A stretch of 64,000 nucleotides of DNA from NCBI GenBank assembly GCA_015501585.1, contig JADNRY010000254.1, forward strand, positions 25,000 to 88,999. The letters run 5' to 3'. Source of the DNA: Rhodocollybia butyracea. Lineage: Eukaryota; Basidiomycota; Agaricomycetes; Agaricales; Omphalotaceae. Position 1 is the first letter of the stretch, and every line of letters begins with the position of its first letter. A program made the position numbers and the translations under genes. This document shows positions 23,886 to 36,617 of this stretch, piece by piece. A model generated the notes under the pieces. It saw only the letters and a program-made list of their open reading frames with translations, was not told the origin of the DNA and ran no database searches.

Positions 23886-24111
23886 TGCTAGCCTTGGCAC
23901 ATGATTTATAATATTTGGGTTATCTTCAGCAACACAGTACCGAGTCTTAGTCAAATTTGCTAGTCAACTCCGTCAGACAGTATCTCCGCTTTGTTCTGGA
24001 CCGTGACTTCAGAATATCTTGATTCCCTTGTAGATCATAAGATCTGTAGTATTTGTGAACTAGCTATTTCTAAAGTACAAGGTTTGCCTTCCCTCTTTTG
24101 AATATATCCCT

Positions 24112-24404
24112 GGGTGGTGCGTCCACTAGCTCTTATCCCACTTTGAGATGTCCCTTTTGTTAGAGTGATAAACTCCTGAGTAGAAACTAGGTTGACTAGC
24201 CTAGTGTTAACATCTCTAGACACCTCAAGTATTCCCACTGACTTCGCTTCCAACTACGCTTGTAGGTGTACTGTAACGGCTAGCTAAGTATTATTGTTAA
24301 GATACTAAGCTTCTGCTACAACTAATAACTATCACACTTGGGCTCCATATAGTTCTCTTATTGCATTGTATATACTACACAATGTGTCAAAAAGTATAGT
24401 TACA
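24112..24404 (-). mobile_element. LTR fragment related to the LTR-like end at 63721
   Basis: Reverse-complement similarity to 63721-64000 over the whole stretch, including GTGCGTCCACTAGCTCTTAT, CTAGCCTAGTGTTAAC and CTTGGGCTCC. The minus-strand start would be TGTAACTATACTTTTTGAC. Neither the far end nor a target duplication is clear, so solo LTR versus fragment is open. Confidence 0.6.
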
Positions 24405-26421
24405 CACTGATACGCCCCGAGACTTTTTGAGTCTAAAACTAGACTTAAAGCTCACTACTGGATAGTCTTTGCATGATACGTAGTGTTCATACCACTTGGA
24501 GGACTTCTCCCAGTGCTGTGTTCACTGAAACCCAAATCGGACAAGCTCGTACAACGCCTGTATTGCCACCGCTTCACGCGCACGACGGCCCAACATTGAT
24601 ATCAAAACATCGGCCATTTCGGCCCATACTCTGAATTTGATATAATTGATTTACTTGAAACTACCTCACCAGGAGGCCGTTTTCTATGAAACCTTCGATG
24701 TTGCAGACCGTTTGGACGATTCTTACATCGTTTCACTAGTTAGCACTCGATTACAAGCTTTCCCTTCCATAGGAAATGCTTACTCAGAATGATAATACCT
24801 TACTAAGGGTATAAAACTTAGAACATGCAAAAGGGCAATCTGGGGCAAGAAATAAAATGTACCAGAGACCCTGAAGCAAGAACGAACGAAAGCAGTGCAT
24901 AGGCATCCGACGGCATCGAAATACCGGTATCCAGGGTACTTCTCCGGTCCCAGAACATGGTTACATCAGTTGTTGGGATAAATGCCTCATTTTCAAATAA
25001 TTGCATAGCATGATGATACAGGACAGGAGTGGGGGTCAAACCGAGTCCGAACAGGTCCCGTCAACGTCCCCTGCCCTCCCGCATTATTCTCCATGAGTCC
25101 CCCGACCATAGAGACGAGATTTGAGTAGGTACTAGGAGGAGACATACCTATATTTCTATAGATATGCTCATACTTCAATGCCCATCAATCAGAGACCTTA
25201 GAAAATTTATGAACCCTTGAAACGAGTTTATACAAGTTGGAAATACGGTACAACGTCCCAATACCGGGTGGTTTTCCGATGCTCCAGCATAGAACTGAGA
25301 TCTGTCCCCTTGGAGCAGTATTTCAAAGATTAGAATGAAACTTGATGTTGCAGGGCTTAGATGACAATTATCGAAGCGAGAATAGCTGAGATACATCGTT
25401 CTTCAAGTCCTCCCTCACTTATAGAACCTGTGAACTACTGGTTCACACTTACTTACAGTCATAAGTCACTGTAAGTACTGACAATCAAGAATGAATGAAA
25501 AAGAACATACCAAGAACTCGAGATTGAACATCTATGATCCGAAATGGAACTGAATAGAGTGAAACGACCTCATGGGGCGGTCTCTGTTCACCGTTTCCGG
25601 GTCTGATGTAAAATTTCACAATAGAATTGACCATATGATGCCATACAGCCTCGTATGCAGAGCACATGCTCCCCTTACCAATACTCTTGGCTTCCTTGGG
25701 TATATAATCAAGGGGAGACCTCAAGAAAGAGCAGGCATCCCTCCCCCCCCCCAGGTTAACTGGCTTGCTGTCAAGCTTGTAGTAATAGGGTGCTTCTGGC
25801 AGAAGAAAGAACAGAATTATTCAGAGTGCTTTTGCTTCTGACAGAACTTGAATGAACTTGGATTGCATTTGAACAGACAAAGAAAGAGACCTTGCACTTG
25901 TTGTTGTTGTTGTTGATTGATTGAAAGTTAAAGTCCCAGTCTTGTCTTGTTTGAAAGTTTTGAAGTCCAGAGTCTTGTTTTGAAAGGAATAGTTAAAGTA
26001 CAAAGAGAACCCCAGAGACTATAGAGCATTTTGTGCAATAGAGTCCATTGATCAATCTTGAATTACCCCAGAACTCAAAAGTCTGATTGTGTGTTTGTGT
26101 TGGTGTTGTTTTGCCTTCTGCCCACATACCCATAGTTAGCCCTATCAACACCTAGGCGCAAAAATTGTGTATTACTGGATATTTACAATAGACTGACCAC
26201 CTGATTGGACACTCATCGGATTCCCTAACAGAAATCCCACAGTTTCAACTTCAGTTTTGTTTTTGCAAGCTACACAAGGCCTTTCATATCTGTCAAGTAT
26301 CATAGCGCTATGAGAATATTTCTAAGACTTTTGATTCTTGATTATATTTCATTCAGGTACTTATATAGTGTTCTGAACTATCAACTAGATATCAGATATC
26401 ATCTCAAATTCTCTTGGTTGT
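24405..26421. other. Intergenic with a possible kinase-like fragment
   Basis: On the minus strand 25724-25502 encodes KSIGKGSMCSAYEAVWHH followed by NSIVKFYIRPG, which resembles a glycine-rich loop and VxK of a protein kinase, but no other kinase motif follows. There is a (TTG)n run near 25896-25915. Nothing else recognised. Confidence 0.3.
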
Positions 26422-27678
26422 CTACTTTTGGAATGGAGCCTCCACATCAGCCTCTGTAAACTGGTCGATATGGACCTGCATTGGTCTCATATGATAAGTT
26501 CCACCAATGGTGCGGATTCCGTGAGGTGCAAGGGTACTTCCACTGGTGTTGCCATGGTTTCTTTTCCTCGAAGAGGAAATCGCAACACGCAGTATGATTA
26601 TGTAGAATGCGATTGATATTATAGGTGGGATCTGTGGAAGTATGAACATTGTTTTCATGGCATCTTGTATTCACCTACCATGTCAAGGACCACATATTGT
26701 CCATTTGATTTCACAGCAAAACAAATGAGAGCTGCAAGCAAGGTTGTTGAGTAAAGTATTCCAGCATCTATTACGATCATAAGAGCGGGTCTGTTAAGGC
26801 TCTGACCAACACGTGTTGCCCGAACACTCCGCTCAATGGTCCATAGACGATAGGCCAGGAATGCTATATAATTGAATATCACTGCCCTGAGATAGACCGA
26901 AGTAGCTCCTACCTGTTGCCGTGAAGTTGCAAGCCAATGTTGTTGCAAAGAATGAAGTTATCCACTGTTCAATACCGGCAAGGAAGACATCATCCCCGTT
27001 AGACCTCGAGATTGTATGCACGCTGGTAAAGCCAGTTACTATGCTTCCTATCAATATACGATCCACTTTTAGCAATGGACAAGAGGTAGAACACCTGCTA
27101 CACTGCACCAGAGGATCATTGGCAGTACAATAACCCACCAAGAGTTCCACACCTTGTAACAGCGATAGATCTTCAAATATGGTCAGTCATTCAGTAAAAA
27201 TGTGAAGTCCTATAGATACCACTATGCCATCACCTAGAATAGTCTGGATAGTATAGACTGCATTCTTGAAGACAAAGGTGCTTTCGGCCACATTGGCAAA
27301 GAACATCACAGGACCCCCCTTGATGTCACGCTCAGTAACAAAGCCTTGATTCATCCTTTTGATGTCAATGCTGGTATGCTTGAACCCTTCATGAACAAGT
27401 TATCAGGAGATATGTAGCAAGAACACCTCACGATGGTACTGAGGATAAAAAGCAAAACCGCCACAATAAGCATGGAACGATTCACTTCATTCCAAGCTCG
27501 GTTGCCAACCAGTGTCCAAACAGTACCGATAAACATCAGCAACGAGAATCCTAATAGATATTTTGTCTTAGAGTCATCATGATTTCATTGAACTATAGCA
27601 CAATGATTACTCACCATAAAGGATGCTTTCACAAACGGTCGATATGATAGTAGCGGTGTCCAAACGGATGTCTGGCAT
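26422..27678 (-). CDS. Seven-helix integral membrane protein, agaricomycete family of unknown function
   Basis: Seven exons fit without a frame break: 27678-27615, 27550-27432, 27378-27220, 27170-27095, 27047-26913, 26863-26679, 26631-26422, totalling 948 nt (315 residues). All introns are GT-AG and 47-64 bp. The protein starts MPDIRLDTATIISTVCESIL, with hydrophobic helices at LLMFIGTVWTLVG, MLIVAVLLFILST, VMFFANVAEST, the family-typical GDGIVIYRCYKVWNSWWV, WITSFFATTLACNF, ALMIVIDAGILYSTTLLAAL and PIISIAFYIIILRV, then a polar cytosolic tail. Expanded in mushroom genomes; no ligand or activity known to me. It appears intact and is one of the few host genes here. Confidence 0.75.
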
Positions 27679-29471
27679 GTTATTAGATGTGGACCGAAAG
27701 TGCGCCGTGCACAAAGGCCAGCCAAAATAGTGCTGGTGGCCTTAAATACCACCATGATACAGAAGGCCCGAAATAACATGAACACCTGACAATCAGTGGT
27801 CCCAGATTATAGAAGGCCCAAAGCCCCACGCATCTCGTGCACACTGTTGTGGGGCTGAGCTGCAATCAAGCCCCCTTGATGAGACTCGGACGGCAATAGC
27901 ATTGGTGCCAACTCCACAACAGTCACCCCGGGAAGGTAAAAAAACCTGCTCGGGAGTTGGCAGATGAAAGAAAGCTGGTTATCCTTATGAGGATAATCAG
28001 TGAAAGTGGCTTTCAGTTGCCTGAAATAGTTACTGAAATTTTCTCTGATAAACTATAAATGGATTATCTTATCTTATCAAAAAACTTCAGCACTCCTTTC
28101 CATCGCACAGATTTTTTTATCTTTACGGTGTGAGTTTTGAGAGTGTTTTGGAATCCAGGTGGCAATCACGTTGATCAAATGTGCAGCCTTGGGCCCTGAG
28201 TCTATCCTATGGCTTTGGGTACTAACAGTGTCAGGGGTAAGATTCAAGAATGATTACTTAGATTTTGATTAGTAGATTACTCGATGCATGTACAGAATAT
28301 ATAAGTAACTAGCTATGCAGTCCCTTCTAAAGCGAATAAGCGATGGAGTAGCTCATAAATGATCTCATGAGTCATAAGACTTAGAAGTAGAGCTTGAGTA
28401 TTGCGTCAATGTCAGCCTGAACTGATTTTTCAATTTGGATGCCACACAGTCCCATACTGCACTGGTGTAAATCGGACAGCAGCTTTTAGCATACTGCGAC
28501 GCAGTTCCTGAGTGCAGACTGCAGTTCCAGCTTTTTTGTGACTCATTGATTGCACTCTAAACTCTAATGAAAACCAGAGACTGAGCCACGAACTCAATTG
28601 ATTCATTTATCTACTAGAGGGTGTAGAAAGATGGAGGTTAAAATTGCAACAAGTCCAACTCCGCTCCACAATGTCAAATAAAAATAGATCAGTGGGCATA
28701 TTGCATTTATCTAATCTCATAATTCTGCTCACTCAGTGGCAGTGCTCAGGCTTGTAATGTTCACGTCGCTTGGCACTCCTCGGATTCACAGCTCAAACAC
28801 AATCACAGGGTCAGTCATGGGTTGGTCATGGGCTACCTCCATTCACCTTTCACTGATCCACCGAGCTCCACATTGTCAACACAGTGATAATCTGAAGAAG
28901 TGGAGATGGAACTACTAAGTCCAATAAAAGTCATCCAAAGTTTGGTTGTACTAACTACTACGCATTAGATACCCTGACAAATGCATGAGCACTACTTACA
29001 CTACAGCTATGCTATTGTATATGACATGGTCATATACTAAGTATAATAATCAGATGAGTACGTACAACGTCATACTAACGCTCCGGCCATTACGGCTACA
29101 ACCGAGTCTCTGGTCGCGAGTCGCATGATATCATTAAATATACAACAAGATTGGTCGATGGAGTTGTACATGTAGGTTTGTGAGCAAATATAGCATAAGT
29201 AGTTCAATTAAGGTTACTAGCAGACTAGCAGGATTAGAATAAACGCCCTCAAAGGCCCTTTGAATTGAGAAACCTAGAAGGGCGCCATGGCCCATACGGG
29301 TTTGAAGATGGTATTGGTAAGGGCATTTACATCTGTCGATCACCTGTGAGGTATACCTCCGTGATACTGCTGTTTGAGTGGTTAATCCGGGTGGAGAACA
29401 ATTGCTGCGATTGAGTATGATGATCTACTACTTATTGTACATTTGAAGATTGGCGTTCCGAAAATATGTAC
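27679..29471. other. Intergenic
   Basis: Shared 5' flank of the 7-TM gene and 3' flank of the methyltransferase gene. No coding region, inverted repeat or tandem repeat that I can support. Confidence 0.5.
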
Positions 29472-30468
29472 CTATTCAACTTCAAGTGGCTTTTTTGCTA
29501 CAGTCGTATACCACGGATTATAAGCCTTATATGATTCGTTCCATTCTTTCAGGCTTCCCTCAAGAAGCTCGTGAAACTCCTTCTCACTTCCAACAATTCC
29601 AAACCCTCCACCAGTCAACACTGGAGTCTTCATCCCCATCCACAAGTCATGCAACTGCTTTGAACCGTTGAACTCATCATTGTCCATAGGTTCACGTATA
29701 GGAATATTTCGGCCCTCACATTGAATATCTATAAATCCTTTTTTTGCCAAGAGCTTCGGAAGATATACCCCCAAGTCTAGGACAACTCCTTTTGATGCAA
29801 AGAGCGATGTGATCAATGACACAAGTCTTTTGGAGTTTGGCCCCACCCCAAAGCCAAAGCCTTTTACGTCGACTTCCACGAGCTCAATCCATCCTCCTGG
29901 CTTAAGGACATCATAAAGCTGGTCAATAGCCATATTCCAACGAGAGTCATTCATTGCAGCCATCAAGAGGCGTTGGTGGACATAGGAGAAGCTGTTCTGC
30001 CATTCCCTGGGCAAATCAGTTACAGAGTGGATAGAAAAGTGGATGTTTGATGGGTATTCGTGAGGAAATTGCTTGTCAGATATGTCAATGCACTCGATAT
30101 CGAGCAGTAGATTGTTCTGGGAATGGAAATCAGAGAGCTCTTGAGCCCATATGCCTTCAACGATGTGAAGTTTAAGTTGAGTTTAAGATGACTTCAAATT
30201 GAAGCTATGACATACCTGAGCCTGCACCACTTTCGAGGACCCGATCATTTGAGTGAAAGGTTATTGGAGCTAACGCGAGTTGATTTCCGAAGGCCTTTGT
30301 AAGGATACGATGCTGAATTCTCAATCTTTCCAGAAGCAAACAAGTAAGTAATGGAGAAGCATATCAAGACCTCAATAATTAATGTTATAATCACCTCTCT
30401 GTCTCGACATCGTCAGCAGGAAGAAGATAGTTCGATGAAGTGTATTCCCGTTTTACTGTTGGTTCCAT
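29472..30468 (-). CDS. SAM-dependent methyltransferase, small-molecule type
   Basis: Three exons, 30468-30395, 30325-30216 and 30154-29472, total 867 nt (288 residues) with GT-AG introns of 69 and 61 bp. ATG 30468 gives MEPTVKREYTSSNYLLPADD, then ERLRIQHRILTKAFGNQLAL. Motif I is RVLESGAGSGIW, spanning the second intron. Later class I signatures are IDISDKQFP, VLKPGGWIELVEVD and GKEFHELLE-like C-terminal helices. This matches the LaeA-like/TAM-type methyltransferases common in basidiomycetes, often acting in secondary metabolism; the substrate cannot be inferred and no biosynthetic core gene is nearby. Appears intact. Confidence 0.8.
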
Positions 30469-32137
30469 CGTTACGTGCTTCGAACGATTTCCAGATTCCA
30501 AACGCTTGTTTTAAATACTTGTTCACCTCCGTCTCACGACTTTCATGATTTCAATGCAAATGCAATGACGGTGTCGTATTCGCGGCATATTTTGATTCGA
30601 ATCCGAAAAAACGGACAGTGCATATGCGAATCCTTCTCCCGCGCTCTTTGTTCAAGCTTGCCGAGTCGCCAAATCGCCTTGGGGAAGTGAGAACTGTTTT
30701 AAAGATAGGACTGAGCTCATAATCTACCAGTGGGGCCCGGCTAGTTATGGAGTCGGACTAAAAATACAGCAGTCCGCGAAGTGATCGCTTGTTGCAAAAT
30801 CTGGTGTGAAATTTGGGTCATTATCGTGCCACAGATACTATCTTTGGGAACCATTTTGGCACTATGAATGAATCTCAAATAGGAGTGGGTTTATTTTAGT
30901 GCAAGTCCATGCTTTGAGTGGAGAGTAGTACTTGCTACCGAATACGCTAACTTGTCAAGACGAGGGGATCAAGGAGCTTGAAAGTGTGTGGTGCAGTTCA
31001 ATTTGGGTTCGTAGATCTATCCAAATACTAAGCGGTCATTGCTGTTTTTGACCTTAATGGATTTGCAATAGTAGGGTAAGTATTGGCTACCCACGTTCTT
31101 GTTTAAGGAGGCGACCGACATCCCTCGCACCCAAGGCTCGCCGCTTCAAATTCCCAGTCACGGTCTTTGGTGAATGACTGTAAAAACAAAATCAAGGGTT
31201 CTGATAATCTGCCTTCAACGAGTCATCGGGGTGTTGTTTATAGGTGTACCGCCGTATTAGTGGTCTGCAGATCTTGTATGTATGCCCGGTTCTTCTTGAC
31301 TCAAATCTTCCTTGATCCTTCCTTGGTCCCAAGCCGGCAATAAGCCTAACCTAACCTTGATATTGCCTTGATATACTCAAGTAACCTGATGTGCTCTTTT
31401 CGCAGGTGAGTAAACCCCGTACCGTCTCCCGGTTTTATAATTCATCCACGACAACTCAGGCACCTCGACTGGTGGGAGCATGTACATGTGCCATTAAATA
31501 TCCGGCACCCTGGACATTATCCCGCATCAGCCTCCTACGATTCCTGGTTGATCCTCATCGGTCGGTTTCCTTCTCATCTTCCTTCCACGCCCAAGATTCA
31601 AGCCAATATGTTTATATCAGTGGCCTATCCATAAACGGCAGTCTTCTGCGCTTGGCCTATTTCTTCTGAATTCAGCCATAGTAGATTGATCCTTCATTTC
31701 GATATCATCTTGGTCTTTGATTCTTCGTGATCTGAGCTTGGCTTTTCAGCCGAAAGGTGAAAGTTAAAGTTGCGGCAATAGCTAGGTGTCTGTGGGGGTT
31801 TTCTTGGCCTTGCCCAGCCAGAAGAAGAGTCGGGGTGTTGAGAAGTTTACACGAACCAGAGAAACAAAGAAAAGCAAGCAAAAACATAGGGAAAATCAAA
31901 TTGAGCGGGACAATGAGAGTTGACTTGGAATTGACCGTGTCACGCATGCTCCTTGTACTTTCAAGTTCTTTGGGACTTTTGGGACTTGTGAGTAGGAGAA
32001 AAGGTACCTATTGTCGCCTCATCTTCTTGGAATACTTATCAAGATACAGCACTTATCGGCCTTGTGACAAAGCACAGTACATACACATAAGTAGTATAGC
32101 TCACTTGATAGCCCATATACGCTCAAGTTGTGTCGCG
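30469..32137. other. Intergenic between divergent genes
   Basis: Separates the methyltransferase (minus) from the aldo/keto reductase (plus). Several plus-strand frames exist (31391-31669, 31757-32323) but lack domains and read through the reductase promoter, so I do not call them. Confidence 0.5.
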
Positions 32138-32144
32138 TATAAAA
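32138..32144 (+). promoter_or_regulatory. TATA box of aldo/keto reductase
   Basis: TATAAAA within CGCGTATAAAAGGC lies 69 bp upstream of the predicted ATG at 32213, a usual fungal spacing. Confidence 0.45.
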
Positions 32145-32212
32145 GGCTTTTAGATGTTTTTAACGGTACATTCTCACTTCGTTCTTCTATACTTCCAAAA
32201 GTTAACGAGAGC

Positions 32213-33528
32213 ATGTCTGCTTTTACACCAGCCCCTCCACCCCCCACAAAGCTAGGCAAGTTTCTCTGGGTCAAGGAAGAGAAAAATATGGATACACTAA
32301 CAGCACATGCCATTGGTCTATAGGCCTCTACAGAATATTGAGTCCTCGTGCAGGTGTTCGCGTCTCTCCGATCTGCCTTGGCGCGATGAGCATCGGGGAC
32401 CGTTGGAACTCGGTATGATCGTCTTCTTGATACTCGACCTAGAGCTGACCTAGAAACGACGGTATAGTTCATGGGCTCTATGGATAGGGAGGCCAGTTTC
32501 AAGCTACTCGACGCGTACTTTGATATGGGGGGAAATTTCATCGATACGTCGAACAATTAGTGAGTTCTCAAGCCGTTTTTTCACTGCAGAGACTAATCCT
32601 TGGCCTCTAGTCAAGACGAGTCCTCAGAAGAATTCATCGGCGAATGGATGGAAGAACGTGGTAATCGCGATCAAATGGTTGTCGCGACCAAGGTATATGT
32701 ATTGCCACAAGTTTTCATTCCTCTGGGCTAACGAAAATCGCAGTACACAACTTGCTACAAGACAGGCGACCCCAACGTCAAGCAAAAAAATCAACTACAC
32801 TGGTAATAACGCCAAATCTCTTCACATCAGTGTCGAGGCTAGTTGAAAAAACTGCGCACGAGCTACATTGATATCTTGTACATGCACTGGTGGGACTGGG
32901 ATACCTCTGTCGAGGAGGTCATGGACAGCCTGCACAACGTCGTCGCGTCAGGCAAAGTAATTTATCTGGGGGTGTCTGATACTCCAGCCTGAGTCGTCGC
33001 ACAAGCCAATCAGTATGCTAAAGATCATGGGAAAACACCGTTTGTCATTTACGAAGTGGGTGTGTAGTATTCTTGCCTCTGCCTTTCTGATCACATTTTC
33101 CAGGGAAAATGGAACATCATGGATCGTTCCTTTGAACGCGACATAATTCCTATGGCTCGTTCTCTTGGTCTTGCGCTCGCTCCCTGGAGTGTCCTTGCGT
33201 CGAGTAAGCTACGTACGGATGCGGAAGAGCAACGCCGTAAGGAAAGCGGAGAGAAAGGACGCACAATGCTCGGTGACTGGGAACGGCCTCAAAGATAACC
33301 TTGAGGCGCTGGATATTACGCTGAGCGACGAGCAGATTAAGGAGTTCGAGAGCGTAGTGCCGTTTGATGTCGGGTTCCCTATCGACTTCATTGTAGGTCC
33401 AGCCAGAGCTCTTTCCTGCGATAAACTGAAAATATCATTAGGGTGATGGTACGGAGCCCAATTTCTTGTTCAAGACGGCGGGAAACATGGTGAAGATCCC
33501 TCGCACCCCAGCGCTTCGCCCTCAGTGA
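32213..33528 (+). pseudogene. Aryl-alcohol-dehydrogenase-like aldo/keto reductase pseudogene
   Basis: The family reduces aldehydes with NADPH. ATG 32213 begins [15 protein letters not shown], then a GC-AG intron (32256-32323) to [33 protein letters not shown] (catalytic Asp side), and after a GT-AG intron [49 protein letters not shown] and GVSDTPA. Defects: an extra A in a 7-A run near 32787; a missing base after GAGGCTAG near 32840; a TGG-to-TGA stop at PAWVV (about 32990); and an internal deletion after WERPQ that removes the usual segment ending in the NADP-binding IVGGRK before NLEALDITLSDEQIKEF. The last exon ends IPRTPALRPQ. Introns are conserved, so this is a decayed gene, not a retrocopy. 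Confidence 0.8.
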
Positions 33529-34426
33529 GTTTGGATGCACTGGTGACTGAGATTGTAAAGTAAAATTGTGTGTGTAAGTTGCTGAGGTGATATTGTAACA
33601 ATTGACTCTGTTGATTAATTCTTAAATTTCTCTTCTTCTGATATTCAGGGGATCTGTCAAGTAATTTGAGAAGCAGATTCCCATTTGCTTTCCTGAGTGA
33701 GCAACAGCAGATTAGAGAGGGCTCTGAGGGGAGAAACTTTGATGCTGTCCTTGAAGACATTTTTGAACAGGTAGAGCAATCTGGTGATCAGCCAGAGAAT
33801 GAGAAAAATGCCTCCCTCCAGGATGGAGCTGTTAAAATTTACTTGTCCAATGTAAAGGACACAGTGGATAAGGCTCTCAAGAGCAAGACTATGCCTTCCT
33901 GCTATACTTCAGGAGGATTTTTTATAAGACCATCCTCACTTTACTTTGCATTCAAAGAGGCCAGGCTGGAGAAAAGATTGGATCCAGTGCCAGCATATTT
34001 ACCTTCTGTTTTTCTCTGGCTTCCCTTTGAACTGGGTGAGGAGGATAGAGTCCTCTGTGTCAGTGATAACTGTATAAAGAAAGGTCAAAAAATGTCACCC
34101 AAGGGGGTGGAACACAACACCTATTGCCAGAAGGGTTATTGGATTGACTGAAAATTACTACATCTTAACCAAGAGGATTTTTTTGCAGAGGTTGTAATGT
34201 AAGCATGCTTTGCTATGATCCAAGGATCATGAAGCAGCTGAGTCCAGAGTTGGTTCAGGAGTTTCCAGCATTCCTCTCAGCACGAAGTGGAATGGACAAG
34301 AAACTTGTAGAATTGATTGGGCATGGAATGTCTGTAGGAGTCAACTCTCATATGCGGGCTAATATGCTTCGTGCAGCACATATGCGGCAATATGATCAGT
34401 CTAAACTCAAATATTATTATGCAATC

Positions 34427-34629
34427 TATCAAGGTTAAAATAGGATTTAATTCTGGTACAGAGAGAGAGTCGATAGTTAATACGTAGTACAAATGAATAA
34501 TGTATCATAAGTCAACATACCTGGTACAGAGAGAGAGTCGATAGGGGCTCCTCTCTGGACCAGGATGATAAATCGCCTGAATAAGTAATCAACCCTTTTC
34601 GGGTTAAGGCGCTAAGTCAATCTCTAACA
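34427..34629 (-). repeat. 3' LTR of copia element
   Basis: 203 bp, direct repeat of 39588-39790. Contains two copies of CTGGTACAGAGAGAGAGTCG. Its inner edge follows a run of G (minus strand). Confidence 0.9.
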
Positions 34630-36463
34630 CCCCCCCTTGACTAGCGTCGAGGCCGAGAAGTTTTACCCATTGTTTATGCAGAGTCCGATGTAGCGGCTTG
34701 GTAAATATATCTGCGACATTTTCTTTGTTTGAAACGTACACGACATCAACGAGACGTTTGGCGATGCAATCTCTAATGAAGTGCTCTCGAATGGAGATGT
34801 GCTTCATCTTGCTGTGAGCATGGGGGTCGTGAGTGCACGCAATTGTTCCTTGATTGTCGCAGAATATGGTCGTCGGTAGAGATTGAGGGAATCCGAGTTC
34901 GGTGAATAAATTTTGGAACCATAGAACGTCTCTGGCGCAGTGTGTCGTAGCTAGATATTCTGCTTCACATGAAGATAGAGCAATGACTGATTGTTGTTTG
35001 GAACTCCATGAGATTGGGGAACCGTTCATAATGATAACGAATCCAGAAACTGATTTCCGTTCATCGCCCATTCCCCAATCCGAATCTGACAGTGCTCGAA
35101 TGAGGGGATAAGTAGGATTCTTTCTTCCGAGCCAGATACCATATGTAATAGTGCCTTTGAGGTAACGCAGTAAATGTTTAGCGGCGGTGATGTGTGAGAG
35201 TCCGTAATTGGACATGAAACGTGCTAACTCGCGGACAGTGTACGAGATATCCGGACGAGAGCAAGTGGACAGATATATTGATTTTCCGACGATGGCGGTG
35301 TAAGGGAAAGAGTTAACTTTAGCAGTTTCCTCTGGAGTGAGCTCTTTTGTGTCTGGGAAGAGGCGACAGCCTGGATCCATAGGCGTCGCTACTGAGTTAC
35401 AGTTTTCGAAGTTGAATTCCCGAAGAATAGATTGAGTGTACGTGCTTTGGTCAAGATGAATTGTGCGGTTTTCCCTGTCGCGCGTGATTCTGCAGCCGAG
35501 ATGGAAGTTGGGTTCACCGTTATCAGTGATATCGAAAAGTGAGGCGAGCTCGTCTATGACTGAATCTGATTCTCTGGTGGAGTTCGATCCAATCAGCATA
35601 TCGTCAACGCTAGTAGCCAAGACAGATTTATCGGTTCCACGGTTTCGGTAATAAACGCTCCAATCGGATTCGGTTCTAATGAAGCCAATAGATGTTAACT
35701 TCTTGTGCAGTTCAAGATACCATTGACGACCGGATTGTTTCAAACCGTATAGGCCTTTTCTCAGTCTCCAGTAGCCAGAACCAACAATGGATGGTTTGCG
35801 GAGGTAGATTTCCTCATCCAGAGGACCGTTAAGATAAGCTGTTTTAACATCTATTTGTCGTAACTCCCAGTCTTGTTCTGCGACGAGAGCGAGGACCGTT
35901 CTGATAGATTCCCATCGAGCAACGGGAGCGAAATGTGTGATTAAAGTCTTGACCCGGTATTTGGGTGAAGCCTTTGGCAACGAGGCGAGCTTTGAACCTA
36001 GAAATGAGCCCATCTCGATCTTGTTTAATGCGTAATACCCATTTTGAGCCTACGGCCTTCCTGCCAGGAGGTAAATCCTCGATTACTTGTAAACACCTTT
36101 CGCATTAAGAGACTCTAACTCTTCATAGATGGCAGACAACCAGTGTGACCAATATACGGAAGATTTTGCGTGTTCGATGGTTTCAGGATCCTTTTCGTGG
36201 ATGTCGTCTATGGGATGTTCCAAAGCGCTTCCCACAAAAGTGGATTCGGTAGCTATGAACGCTTTTGTCAATGGAGAGAGGTCATCGGTGGTGCACTCGA
36301 CTTCTATTTCTTCGTCATGAGTAGAATTCAGGAGGTCGAGTAAGATAGTGTTGTGCCCCCCCTCGACAGTGGATTCTGTGAGGAGGTCAACGCGGTATCG
36401 AGCGGGTAGACGTCTTGGTCGAGTACTGTGACGAGGTTCGACGTGGGTAGTACCATCGGACAT
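34604..36463 (-). pseudogene. Copia reverse transcriptase and RNase H
   Basis: The upstream frame (36463-36083) ends WLSAIYEELESLNAKGVYK, the usual lead into RT. The main frame (36013-34604) has APVARWESIRTVLALVA, RQIDVKTAYLNGPLDEEIY, GLYGLKQSGRQWY, the catalytic region ATSVDDMLIGS (SVDD where copia usually has YVDD) and RNase H motifs SDSDWG, RKSVSGFV and ALSSCEAEYLA. Frameshifts near 36085 and about 35950 separate the parts. Confidence 0.85.
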
Positions 36464-36617
36464 TTCAATGTCAGTACTGCGATGGTGTTAGGGCATAAGT
36501 TTCAAAGTTAGGATCAATACACACTCATGAGTTTGGTCAGTTATTGACGTATCAGAGGTGTTAGAGTCCAGGGACGGCCTGTAAACAGGTTAGAATTAGT
36601 CCCTTAGTAATGGATAA

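Noticed and set aside
29134..29343. Minus-strand frame in the intergenic region upstream of the methyltransferase 3' end
   Set aside because: No domain, no splice partners and no similarity to its surroundings.
34440..34560. GAGAGAGAGTCG duplicated motif as an independent minisatellite
   Set aside because: It is part of the copia LTR and occurs identically in the other LTR.
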